Source: Onchidella celtica
Taxonomy: Eukaryota > Mollusca > Gastropoda > Systellommatophora > Onchidiidae
Reading direction: 5' to 3'
Length of the DNA: 64,000 nt
Assembly (NCBI GenBank): GCA_963931925.1
Contig: OZ007582.1
Location: 34,720,469 to 34,784,468, forward strand
Under the pieces are notes generated by a model. It had not been told where the DNA came from and searched no databases. It saw only the letters and a list, made by a program, of their open reading frames with translations. Each line of letters begins with the position of its first letter. Positions within the stretch are counted from its first letter, which is position 1. Below, piece by piece: positions 24,101-34,150 of the stretch. Position numbers and translations under genes: made by a program.

Positions 24101-25789
24101 CACCCAGAAAACAAAAAGAAAAATTATTAACTGTCTATAAAAAATAAAGAAAAATTGTCCAGAGTTGAAAGTGGTCAGGACGCACGGAATTCTTTCCAAA
24201 AAATTGAAAAGTCAACCCAATAAAAAAAAAAAGGAACAATATTCGAATTCCCCCCCCCCCCCCTTCCAAATGGACAACCTTGATTCCCACCCACTATGAT
24301 GAGTTGCTGAACTTGTACATGCTCACACACCTTCCCCCCTCCCACTGACGACCTGAAACAATGGCAACAGATCAAGGCTGAAAACCAAGACCACACACAC
24401 AGGCAATTGAGATAAGACAGACAGAGACCAGAAAGCCAACGGGTGCTGGATATCACAATGAGATATGTGCAACACAATGTACATTACACGAGATTCAGTG
24501 AGATGTCTCGAGTTGTTTAGAACTGGAGCTGAGACTTTGTCAAGCCTTGTTCGGTTCGGAAGTAAGATTTGTCGCATCCTGAAATGGGTTTGCCCACCGA
24601 TCCCCCCCCCCCCCAGCAGATACATAGAACAGTGACTTTAAAGAGTCCCAGCCCCCCCCCGAGCCCCCCCCCCCGAGCCCCCCCCCCCCCCACCCCCTCG
24701 CCATCACAAGTTTATTTTCCCCCTCTCCTATTAAATTTTCAACTGATAATTCTTCATCATTAGACTTTTACGCTGGTAATTATTAAAACAATTTATGTAA
24801 CTGAATTCCTGTATTACATGTAATTGAAATCAAAGGAAAAAAAAAAAAAAAAAGGAAAAATCCCTATTTCAGTGGATCATAAAGCTATCTATACACAGTG
24901 AGTACATTCTTTACCAGTTTGGAGCTTCTATTCGACTGAAACAGAGCCGTCTTAACGCATGGGCACACTAGGCAGTTGTCCAGGGGCCCCAAGGGTTTAG
25001 GGGGCCCCATGCATGCAAATTTACATCGGTTTTTGAAACGGGGAAAAAAAATCCTATTGCTTTGCCCAAATAATCTTAAGGCTGCCCGGGACTGAAATTT
25101 CTCCCAAATTCCTCCCCTCAGGTTTGAATTCCCTCCCTTAGGAGTCAATGCCCTTACTCTGAGAATCATCGCTATGGAGATTGTTGCACGGAGCAATGGC
25201 GCGCAGAAAGGCCCGTGCATCCATTCCAGGGGGTATCCAATCAAGGAGTATCTAGGCCCTATGTTTGAGTCTTGGGACATACAAATTAAGGAGTCCCCCC
25301 CCCCCCCGCCATGATGGGGCATCACCAGACCTCTGCATGCCACTGACACGGAGCCAACATCAGATCATACGGCTTGTTAATTCTTTGCAGTTCGCGCATT
25401 TTTTAGCTTTTCTGAAACCCAACGAGGGTTCTCTCAAAGATTGCACGCTAATGTCACATTATTTACAAAAAATACAGACAAGGTCAATGGAAATATTCAC
25501 ACCCAAAGCGTACATGTTTGGACAACTTATTGAAAAAACACGAAACATGTTAAGAAACGCCCGAAATACGTCTTTTACAATCGATGTATTGCGGCCATGT
25601 CTGTTTCTGACCGTTGTCCCAAATGCTTAGCATCTTCTTTGTACAGGCGAATTGAACACGAGTTGAAGAAATTACTCTTTCAAAGGCTAAGGCCTTACCT
25701 TTTGATGGGATAACGCGGTATATAAAATTTATATTTATTATAAATATCAATTTGCATTAGAGACATGCAGCACCTTTTTTGTTCAAAGC
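24101..25789. other. Intergenic with poly(C), possible DNA-transposon end
   Basis: C runs at 24251, 24602, 24652-24690 and 25294. A segment at about 24943-25015 begins CAGAGCCGTCTTAACG and contains repeated GGGGCCCC. The CAGAGCC start resembles hAT element ends, but no matching right end was found. No gene recognised. Confidence 0.4.
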
Positions 25790-26060
25790 TTGGACCATTA
25801 AGGGGGATCCCACCAATGCGAAGCCTTGACCTGTCTGCATTTTGAATTTAACTGGCTCTCTGTGAGTGCGAATATCGTGGTACATTTGGCTGTTACGCTG
25901 TTTAGTTACGACTTTTTTTTTTACACCCTCATCCCGACTGCCAGACGAGAGCCCAGCAAGAGAAAATGTGGACCTTTGTGCATTTTGGATTTGCCGACTC
26001 GCTGTGAGTGGGAAAATTATCTGCATAACTTTCCTCTCACCATGCCTACTAAAGGAGAGC
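25790..26060. repeat. Tandem repeat, 125-142-bp unit, left part
   Basis: Units carry TGCATTTTG(A/G)ATTT, CTCTGTGAGTG(C/G)G, and a TGTTTAGT box. Two units start at 25838 and 25978 (140 bp apart). The array is interrupted by a LINE fragment and continues at 26990. Confidence 0.82.
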
Positions 26061-26995
26061 TAGGAAATATAGGAAATTCTGCAGGAAGACTTGAACAAGC
26101 TCCAACATTGGTCAGACGATTGGCTACTCCACTTCCATCCTGACAAATGCAGCGTACTCAAACTAGAAAATATAGAAAATCCACTGCTAAGTACACCATA
26201 AGAGGAAAGAAATACGGCGAAGACTGCACCATTGAGCTGGCAGAGCATGAGGTGGAAAAGGACTTGGGGGTTTATGTCGATAACCAACTGACATTCAAGG
26301 AACATGTAGCACAAATAACCGCCAAAGCCAACAGAGTGGTTGGTATCATACGCCGATCTTTTGATTTTCTTGACGACAACCTGTTCATGCAGTTGTACAA
26401 AAGCCTTGTTCGTCCGATACTGGAATATGGCCACTCTGTATACCAACCGTATCACAAGAATCTCTGCAGCGACATTGAAGATGTCCAGCGTCGTGCCACA
26501 AAGCTGCTACCAGCGGTCCGAGATTTGCCCTATCCCGAGCGTCTACGTCACCTCTGCCTGCCAAGCCTAGAGCACCGTCGCATCAGAGGCGACATGACAG
26601 ACTTGTACAAATATGTGCACGGTCACTACGATGTGGATAGGCCAAGGTTTGAACCAGCAGCCATGCGCGGCACCAGGGGACACAATCTCCGTATAAAAAA
26701 AAGCCACTGTCGTTTGAACGCCAGATTAAACTTTTTTTCTCAGAGAGTGGCTAACACATGGAACGCCCTACCAGACAGTGTGGTCACTGCCCCTACTCTC
26801 AACTGCTTTAAGTCCAGGCTGGACGCGTACTGGCAGCCCAAAACAATTGTCTTTGATCCCACATGCCAGCAGTAGTAATACCAACCCAGTAACAGTAATG
26901 CTTGTCACGTTACCACAGTGTAATATCAAGGAGTGGCGAACTAGCCCTAAAGGCTTCAACGCCGAAATATTCAAGATTCAAGATTCAAGATTGGA
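26061..26995 (+). pseudogene. LINE ORF2 C-terminal fragment (CR1/Jockey-like), 3' end intact
   Basis: This is the thumb and C-terminal part of a non-LTR reverse transcriptase. The frame 26147-26875 includes EKDLGVYVDNQLTF, LYKSLVRPILEYG, VQRRATKLL, LEHRRIRGDM, GTRGHNLR, FFSQRVANTWNALPDSVV and FKSRLDAYW, the usual end of CR1/Jockey-type ORF2. Just upstream, another frame (26079-26165) encodes a stretch with WSDDWLLHFHPDKCSVLKL, so a frameshift lies near 26166-26190. The catalytic core is missing (5' truncation). After the stop, a 3' UTR ends in about three ATTCAAG units (26968-26993), the short-repeat tail expected of such LINEs. It sits inside the 125-142-bp tandem repeat, which dates it as later than that array. 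Confidence 0.88.
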
Positions 26996-27440
26996 GCTTT
27001 GTGCGTTTTGCCTCAGTTGATTGAGTGGGAAAATCATGTTACACGTAGCTGGTACGTTGTTTAGTCGTGGTTTATAAGTGGACAATTTCTTTCGGTCCGA
27101 CTACTGAGCAGGGCCCAGTAATACGGAGTATGAAACGTTTTTGTGTACATATTGGACGTCCTTGCCTGTGAGTGCGAAAAAATTGCTCTGTCACGATTTA
27201 TAAATGCACAGCGTGCTTCCTACCCCGAGTATCGGAGCAGAGCCCAAAGGTATAGGGTGTAGACCATTGTGCGCTTTGGTTTAGCTGGCTATCTCTGTGA
27301 GTGGGAAAAACCCTATCACATGTATCTGGTACATTGTTTAGCCCTGGTTTACAAGTGCACAGCATTCTCTCTCACCTCGACTTCCGAGCAAAGCCCAGAC
27401 GTACAGAGCAAGGCTGCTGTGCATTCTTTCTGCTGTCTGG
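26990..27440. repeat. Tandem repeat, 125-142-bp unit, right part
   Basis: Three further units (TGCGTTTTGCC at 27001, GTACATATTGG at about 27143, TGCGCTTTGG at 27269) with GTGAGTGGGAAAA, GTTTAGTCGTGGTTTATAAG and GAGCAGAGCCCA boxes. It continues the array left of the LINE fragment. Confidence 0.82.
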
Positions 27441-27606
27441 ACCAGTGTCATTATAAGTAGACTTTGGTCATGATCGTTCTCCGTTTCTCTAGGGCCTCAC
27501 TATAAGGACTTTGGTCCATTTTCCCAAATTGCCTGCACAACTTTTCTCAAACTTCGGCGACCAATTGGTAATTCAGCGGCGCAAAGTAGGGATGGTTTAG
27601 TATATT

Positions 27607-27697
27607 GTGCAGGTCAACAGCCAGCACAGCCAGCACAGCCAGCACAGCCAGCACAGCCAGCACAGCCAGCACAGCCAGCACAGCCAGCACAGCACTG
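27607..27697. repeat. 9-bp minisatellite (CAGCACAGC), about 9-10 copies
   Basis: Tandem AGCCAGCAC units. The minus strand reads as a repeated Leu-Ala-Val or Cys-Trp-Leu peptide, an artefact of a period divisible by three. Confidence 0.96.
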
Positions 27698-28114
27698 CAC
27701 TCTGGTCTACAACAACAGAACGGGCATAGTCGCACCCACAGCACAGCGTACACGTCTGGACATCATAAAGTTCTATAAGAACACTCACCCTGGTCATCAG
27801 GACTAGGATGAACTGGTAACACTGGTCCTCATCCATCTCCTAAAGCTCTCACGTGTTGGCTCCAAGCGCCACACCCTGGTACACCGCTCAGCTGGCGGGC
27901 TAAACCACGTTGAGGGTACGATATCAACACAATATCGTTGGGGGGAGGAATTTCTTTAGGAAGTCAACGGCCAGGGCGGAAAGGTTCCTAGAGGAACTTG
28001 ACGGCTAGGTGTTCTGGGCCAAGGCGAACCACCGGATATTGGAGGACTTCGGCTGTGGCCAACGACTTGGAGAGGGATGGGCTCCGTCAGGTGTAAACGC
28101 CCAAGACACAGCAC

Positions 28115-29356
28115 ATGAACACAGAATCCAACCATACCATATCGGATTGGTCGCCGCCCGGGTTAACAATGACCGCGCCTCCCGCCGCACACCAGGACGG
28201 AGGTGAGAAGTATGCTACTGGTGCACCACCAAAAAAGCTAGGTGCAAGAGCCAACACTACCATAGGAACGTGGAACATTAGAACACTAAGACCTGAAGGA
28301 AAGCTAGAAGAACTGGAGCACGAAATGAAAGGGTACAACTGGAACATCCTCGGACTCTGCTAGATTCGATGGAAAAACTTCGGAGACATCCCAACAAACG
28401 AAGGCTACAGACTATACTTCAGCGGCAATGGGATGAAGCACGAACACGGCGTTGGATTCCTCATTCACAAAGACACCGTGAACTCTGTCATGGGGTGCCG
28501 ACCAATCTCTAGTCGGCTCATTACCATTCGCCTTAGGGCAACCCCCTTCAACATCACGATAGTCCAAGCCTATGTCCCAACATCTGACCACGAACATGCA
28601 GTAGTGGAAGATCTCTACGTCCAACTACAGGAAATACTGGACCAGTCACCCAAGAAGGATATTATATTGGTCGTACAAGGTGACTGGAGCGCGACAGTGG
28701 GAGAGAAGGCCTACAAGAACTGGCCAGGCATCTGTGGACCATGGTACCACACTGCAATGATAAAACCAACGAAAGAGGTGTCAGACTTCTGGAATTTGCC
28801 AGTTACAACAGCCTCTTAATGACAAACACCTTCGGTCCGCATACAGACTCCAGAAAATGGACGTGGCACAGTCCAAACGGCGACTACCACAATCAGATTG
28901 ATTACATCTTGATGAAAAAGGGATTCCGCTCAAGTGTGAACATTGCAAGAACAGGGAGTTTCCCAGGAGCAGACGTCGGTAGTGATCACGACCTGCTGCT
29001 GATGACATTCCAACTCCGGCTGAAGAAACTGAACAAGCCAAAACATACGAGACTCAAATTCGACCTTGAAAAACTAGAGGACCCCAGGATAGCAGAGATC
29101 TTCCAGGCAAGGATAGGGGGCAGGTTCGCACCACTCATCGTCTTAGACAACCACAACTCAAACTCGGATGTGGAAGCACTGACAAAACCATTCAACACAG
29201 CAGTTACTGAGACAGCCACCGAGATTCTGGGCAAACATCGCCCAAAGAAGAAAGCATGGGTCACCACAGAGATCCTTGACCTATGTGACAAAAGGAGGGA
29301 ACTGAAAAACAAGAAAAAGACGGCAGATCAAGAAAGCAATGCGCGAAGCTAAAGAG
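28115..29356 (+). pseudogene. RTE-like endonuclease domain, broken
   Basis: An APE-like endonuclease that would nick target DNA to prime reverse transcription. Visible: TIGTWNIRTL near the N end, YGVGF-type HEHGVGFLIHKDT, SSRLITIRLRA, QGDWSATVG (the family's conserved GDWNA-like site, with Ser here), NERGVRLLEFASYN, RKWTWHSPNGDYHNQIDYI and GSDHDLL, whose His is the expected catalytic His. A TAG at 28361-28363 interrupts the first frame, and a frameshift lies between about 28745 and 28770. A second frame then runs to 29352, where the SINE begins. Confidence 0.87.
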
Positions 29357-29772
29357 AAATTTTGTATAACTCTTTAATCCCATTTGGGAAATTTGCCTTT
29401 GTGCCGTGGCAGCCCAGTTATAACTGAAGCAGGCACTTCGTCGCCACAGTGCAGCGCCGGTCGGCAGGTTGTTTTTTTTTCATTGTGAGGGAGGAAGGGA
29501 GGGAATGGTAGGGATGAATTTTATTTAATTTTGCCCGGGCAGCGGCCTGTTCGGCATGCTCTCTTCGATTTCCAACTGCCAAGGTATTTTTAACGTGCGC
29601 AACGTGCACACGGGCCCTCCGAATTTTTCGTCCTTATCCGAGAAGACTAGGTACTCGATCCTACCCTCCAATAGGATCAGGGACACGAAAATATGAGAAA
29701 AGTGCCTGTACCGACCGGGTTTTGAACCTGGGACCCTTGGCATGAGAGACGAGCACCTTGCCTCTAGACCAT
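29357..29772 (-). mobile_element. tRNA-derived SINE inserted antisense in the RTE-like LINE
   Basis: Read on the minus strand the element starts with a tRNA-like head: an A-box-like TGGTCTAGAGGC (complement of 29759-29770) and a B-box-like GGTTCAAAACC (complement of 29718-29728). The shared body follows, with TCGGATAAGGACGAAAAATT, GGGCCC, GTGCACGTTGCGCACGTT and GGCCGCTGCCCGGGC. A tail region contains ACTGGGCTGCCACGGCACAA and CCCAAATGGGATTAAAGAG. These boxes form an internal RNA polymerase III promoter, as in tRNA-SINEs. It interrupts LINE coding sequence between AKEK-like and WIGDKCAE-like codons. A clear target duplication was not seen. Confidence 0.85.
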
Positions 29773-30485
29773 CTTGGATAGGGGACAAGTGTGCTGAAAT
29801 CGAAGACAGCTTGAGAAGAAACAACACCAAGAAAGCTTACCAGACAGTAAAGGACCTAACCAATAAAAAGCAAGGAAATGTCTCCACCATCCAAGACAAA
29901 ACGGGAAAATGCATAACAGAAGAACATTAAATCCTACAACGATGGACAGAATATTGCTCTGAACTATACAACCACAATAGGAAAGGGTATACAGACGTAT
30001 TAGACTGCCCTCATGCCGTGGAAGAAGATGCCCATCTTATCCTGCGCGAAGAAGTAGAGGCTGCAGTAAAAACTCTGCAAAAGGGAAATCAGCAGGAATA
30101 GACAACGTACCAGCAGAACTCGTACAGGCGGGTTGGGAGGGGGGGGGGAGAAGCCGTAACCAGCGCCCTCACAACCATCTGCAACAAGATCTGGCAGGTG
30201 GGGAACTGGCCTACCCCATGGACGCAGTCACTTATCACCACCATTCCCCAAAAAGGCAACTTACAACAGTGCCAAAACGACCGCACAATCAGCCTTATTA
30301 GTCATCCGAGCAAGGTCATGCTGAAGGTCATACTCCAACGACTGAAACCACAAGCGGAGAAGATCATCGCTGAAGAACAGGCGGGTTTCAGGGCAGGAAG
30401 AAGTACTACCGAACAAATCTTGAACCTCAGAATTGTCAGTGAAAAATACCTGCCACACCAACAAGACCTGTATCATGTTTTTATA
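29773..30485 (+). pseudogene. RTE-like linker and RT fingers, broken
   Basis: Begins WIGDKCAEIEDSLRRNNTKK and reaches a TAA after CITEEH (about 29929). Later frames carry ILREEVEAAVKTL, KGKSAG-like, WPTPWTQSLITTIPQKGNLQ, TISLISHPSKVMLKVI, AEEQAGFRAGRSTTEQ (RT motif) and LYHVFI, where the TIR element begins. At least two frameshifts are evident, one around 30082 and one near a G run at 30138-30148. Confidence 0.86.
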
Positions 30486-30781
30486 GACCCTTGTCACTTC
30501 CGCGTTACGGTTGTTTGCGGGGAGCCGCACGGCTTCGAAAAGCACCGTGTAGAGCAAAAACCTCAACCTGCCTTAGTGATGGCATCTGAATATGTGCACA
30601 GTCTAAGCAAAGATGCATTTTTATGCCAGAACCAGCACGTAACGGGTTTTGCACAGTTGGGAGCCCAACAAGAGGATGGCATCGTTCGACTGTTGTCCAC
30701 CGCTTCCGCCCTACAAGTGGGGCACGCCGCCATTTTGTTTGCAAATCACATGATATGGAGGACGGTAAATGAAAAGGGTCC
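30486..30781 (-). mobile_element. TIR element family 2, copy 1, with THAP-like start
   Basis: A 296-bp insertion in the RT palm region, flanked by ATA on both sides (30483-30485 and 30782-30784). Ends are imperfect inverted repeats: TATAGACCCTTGTCACTTCC on the left against TATGGACCCTTTTCATTTAC read inward from the right. It is near-identical to 31421-31715. On the minus strand an ATG at 30682-30680 starts MPSSCWAPNCAKP, with the Cys-X4-Cys spacing of the N terminus of THAP zinc-finger domains. The frame is short and lacks the rest of a THAP domain. A deletion derivative of a THAP-transposase element is my preferred reading. Confidence 0.8.
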
Positions 30782-30784
30782 ATA

Positions 30785-31420
30785 GTCTTCAAGAAGGCTT
30801 TCGACAGGGTCTGGCACGCAGCTTTGTGGGCGACCATGAATAAATATAACATCAGTGCCAACCTGGTAAAACCGATCCAAAAACCTCTACAACCAGGTCA
30901 CCAGTGCAGTCCTCTTCAACGGTCACATAGGGGATTGGTTTCGCACAACAGTCGGGGTAAGACAGGGATGTCTGCTATCTCCCACCCTCTTCAAGATATT
31001 CCTTGAAAGAATAGTAAGTGACGCACTAGAGAACCACGAGGGGACGGTCAGCATCGGAAGCAGAACAATTGCCAACTTGCGTTTTGCCGACGACATCGAT
31101 GGACTGGCAGGCAGTGAAAAAGAGCTGGCCGTGCTCATAGAAAGACTCGACGAAGTATCTGTAGCTTATGGAATGGAAATTATTGCTGAGAAAACCAAAG
31201 TAACGACGCATAACATTAACAGCATTAGCACGGACATAAAAGTGAAGGGAGAAAAGCTTGAAAATGTAACAAGGTTCCAATACCTGGGTTTCACGATATC
31301 CAGGATTGCGCAGACAACAGCAGCGCTCATCAGGTTGAAAACCATTTGGATGGACAAAAACATAACCCTTCAGTCAAAGTTAAGACTGATGCGGTCCTTG
31401 GTCATCTCGATATTCCTATA
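30785..31420 (+). pseudogene. RTE-like RT palm, broken
   Basis: Resumes with FKKAFDRVWHAALWATMNKY immediately after the insertion, so the palm Asp strand was split. Later frames show GVRQGCLLSPTLF-like codons (about 30955-30995, frameshifted) and LRFADDIDGL, with the catalytic Asp pair at about 31083-31097. They continue as EKTKV, KVKGEKLENVTRFQYLG and LMRSLVISIFL, where the second TIR element interrupts. Confidence 0.86.
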
Positions 31421-31715
31421 GACCGTTTTCACTTCCGCTTGGCGGTTGTTTGCGGGGAGCCGTACGGCTTCGAAAAGCGCCGTGTAGGGCAAAAACCTCA
31501 ACCTGCCTTAGTGATGGCATCTGAATATGTGCACAGTCTAAGCAAAGATGCATTTTTATGCCAGAACCAGCACGTAACGGCTTTGTACAGTTGGGAGCCC
31601 AACAAGAGGATGGCATCGTTCGACTGTTGTCCGCCGCTTCCGCCCTACAAGTGGGGAACGCCGCCATTTTGTTTGCAAATCATTTGATATGGAGGACGGT
31701 AAATGAAAAAGGTCC
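31421..31715 (-). mobile_element. TIR element family 2, copy 2, with THAP-like start
   Basis: A 295-bp insertion flanked by ATA (31418-31420 and 31716-31718), splitting codons for SIFLYACE. Sequence and orientation match 30486-30781 with few differences, so both inserted recently or one derives from the other. On the minus strand an ATG at 31616-31614 starts MPSSCWAPNCTKPLRAGSG, again Cys-X4-Cys. A GC-rich leader with ATGGCGGCG lies upstream, and the inner end holds a 12-bp palindrome AGCCGTACGGCT. Confidence 0.82.
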
Positions 31716-31718
31716 ATA

Positions 31719-32165
31719 TGCCTGCGAAACATAGACACTCACATCAGATCTCCAGAGAAGGATCTGCGCGATGGAGATGAGATGCTACCGTAAGCTTATG
31801 AACATCCCATACAAGGACCACGCCACCAATGAAGAAGTCCACAGCAGAATCACCCAAGCCACTGGCCCTCACGAAGATCTTCTGACCGTTGTCAGGTAGC
31901 GCAAGCTGCGCTGGTATGGCCACGTGTCGCGGTCAGAAGGCCTGTCTAAAACCATCTTGCAAGGAACTGTTCGAGGAGGACAAAGGAGAGGTAGACAGAA
32001 GAAAAGATGGGGAGGATAACATCCGCGAGTGGACAGGCCTGAGTTTCAGTGAATCACAGAGAGCCACGGGAGACCGGCACATGTGGATGGAAATTGTGCA
32101 GACATCAGTGGTGCCCCAACCACCAGCGCGGTTAAATGACCGATGATGATGATAATGATGAAGAA
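31719..32165 (+). pseudogene. RTE-like C-terminal region and 3' tail
   Basis: Frames carry YACET, MEMRCYRKLMNIPYKDHATN, RKLRWYGHVSRSEGLSKTIL, RGRQKKRW and EWTGLSFSESQRATGDRHMW, the usual end of RTE-type proteins (WxGHV followed by basic GRPKxRW). In-frame stops occur at about 31732 and 31897, with a frameshift near 31970. The tail of GATGATGATAATGATGAA at 32142-32162 closes the element. Confidence 0.84.
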
Positions 32166-33989
32166 CACTCAACACATCATGTAACACTTTTCAGAAACGC
32201 CCGAAAACACACCTTTAGAATTGATAAAATGGAACTACGGCATAATCTAAAATGCACAAAATTGCACGGGCATCCTTACAAAATACGAAACAATCTTACT
32301 GCCGTTAAGAAAACCCTTAGGAACAATAAAAATTGTCCCAATCGAAGTTTTTCCATATGTGGAACACTTTCTAATTTAAGAATATTTGTCTATGATGTCG
32401 CACCAATTCTGATCCTTTCTCCTATGGTGCGCATGTGTGCGGGACTTGTAGTGAACAGCAGTGCGTCACGACCTAATGGCACAACGTCATAGCCAGTTGC
32501 TGCCAGCAAAATGTACACGCAAGAAATAATGGCAGAAATCGACTTGTCAATTTGTCTGACCAGGCTTCGCATTATGGGGTCTTCCGGGCTCTACTAAGAA
32601 AATGAAGGAAATTATGGTGTGCACTTCGTGTCTGCCATTGGCTAACTGTACCGTTCTGGGATTAGAATGCTACCTACCCCTCCCAATTCTAGTCTCTGTG
32701 CCATAAAAAGTTGACATCAATCATACACTCTACGTAAACATTTTTCTTTCGGAAAAAAGAAAAAGCATTCTTCTTTCAAAATCCAGCGTGAGATGAACTA
32801 TTATTCCTAAAAATTCCGTTTCTCTATCGTCTGCATCAGTGAAGGAGTTAGCGGAGAACGCCTCGCGAGCCCCTATATGTAATAAAAACGTCCCTGGATT
32901 TTAACGTCCCAAGTAAGCCAACGCTTGGGGGTGGCTCCGTGCCCTACTGCTTTCTGTAAAAAAATTTGAATATACTGAATTTAACATTATGCCCAATTTC
33001 ACCCCTTTCCAAACATTTCCAATTATAAAACATTTATACTCAGTTTCAGAACTCTTTTCAGATCCATACGAAGCAACTTTTGAGAATTTTACCAGTGTGG
33101 TCAAATTTAAACGCAACATTTTTATTCTATTTGCAAAATCCAAAAGCCATGAAAACCAAACATTAATGACGTACCCAAAAAGTCGGTGACAGGTTGCAAA
33201 ATTGCCCTTAATGTGCCGACGCATCTTAAAACCCAAACTCAAACTCTATTTTGTTCGTTAATGTTTAATTGAAATAGATCCCCCCCCCCCCCTCAACCCT
33301 GTGCTATTTCCAGTCTCTTATGTCCCAACGGTGAGACTTCTTGTAAAGGAAACACGCATGGGGAATATCTAAAGGGGATTACTGAATTTAAGGTAAAACA
33401 TTGGCCAATATAATGCCAAATTCCTTTTAATCTACTTTACAGTTTGATCATGAAATATTCTTTGAATTAAAAACAAACACTTTTTTTAAAGGCCTGAACT
33501 GACACTACTTAGAATACATTTGAAAAACTCCAACAAAGCATTGCAAGTCCTCTAGTTAATGATTGGCCTTCTCACATAAACACGTAGTCAAACTCCGCCC
33601 CACACTTGACAATTTGTACTCCTGCGCTTAACCTGGCTCCGCCCACACAAGGGTGCAAAAAGGCAGGGTGCAGTGTATGTAATACGGAACAAATATTGCA
33701 CGAACGTATTTCTAAAGAATTAACGGGAACCCCGATCCAGGACTATACTGATGGCTGTTATCGAACTGATGTCCTGTAAAACCCAAAGTCAAATCCCCAC
33801 CCCCCCCCTCCCAACCCGCAACCCCCCCCCCTCCGCGCCCCCAACAAAAAAAATTAAAAATCCTTCCTCCTCCCGTATGAAAGTACGAACTATTTTTAAG
33901 TACCCTAACTTCGTTCGTTCAGAATCTGTGCCTTTCTTCCGAAAGATGTAACTTTAGAATTTTGAATATTTTGGAAGTTGATTTGTGGA
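32166..33989. other. Intergenic
   Basis: No gene or mobile element recognised. C runs near 33280 and 33797-33835. Confidence 0.45.
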
Positions 33990-34150
33990 TTACTGGTCTT
34001 CAAGACTTTATTAGCGGGTAATTAGTGGACGCTTCTGGTAGAGTCTTCCTTTTGTTTCCTGTCGTTCTGTTATTATTCTGTCTATTGTCTTGCTTTTTCC
34101 TGGCAGGAAGTGACCGTTATCGTGTCGACATGCTCTCTCCAAACTCAAAC
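33990..34150. repeat. Dispersed repeat family C fragment
   Basis: Matches 17993-18140 (GTGGACGCTTCTGGTAGAGT, CTGTCTATTGTCTTGC, GACCGTTATCGTGTCGACAT, GCTCTCTCCAAACTC) in the same orientation. Confidence 0.75.

Larger units (their letters stand above)
27900..32165 (+). mobile_element. Decayed RTE-like LINE with nested insertions
   Basis: A nearly full-length non-LTR retrotransposon with an APE-type endonuclease then a reverse transcriptase in one coding region, without a visible gag-like ORF1. Order: 5' leader (about 27900-28114), endonuclease (28115-29356), an inverted SINE (29357-29772), linker and RT fingers (29771-30485), a 296-bp TIR element, RT palm (30785-31420), a 295-bp TIR element, thumb/C-terminus (31719-32145), then a 3' tail of ATGATGATGATAATGATGAA. 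RTE-group elements characteristically end in such short trinucleotide-type repeats. Stops and frameshifts in every segment make it non-functional. The 5' boundary is approximate, and RTE assignment rests on protein phrases and the tail. Confidence 0.85.

Noticed and set aside
24943-25015. hAT transposon end (CAGAGCC with GGGGCCCC repeats)
   Set aside because: Only one end is visible and no target duplication or partner TIR was found, so it is only mentioned as a possibility in the intergenic entry.
27547-27836. Leu-Ala-Val or Cys-Trp-Leu repeat protein
   Set aside because: Produced by the 9-bp CAGCACAGC minisatellite.
28005-28347. Minus-strand frames opposite the RTE-like endonuclease
   Set aside because: Antisense shadows of the endonuclease coding sequence.
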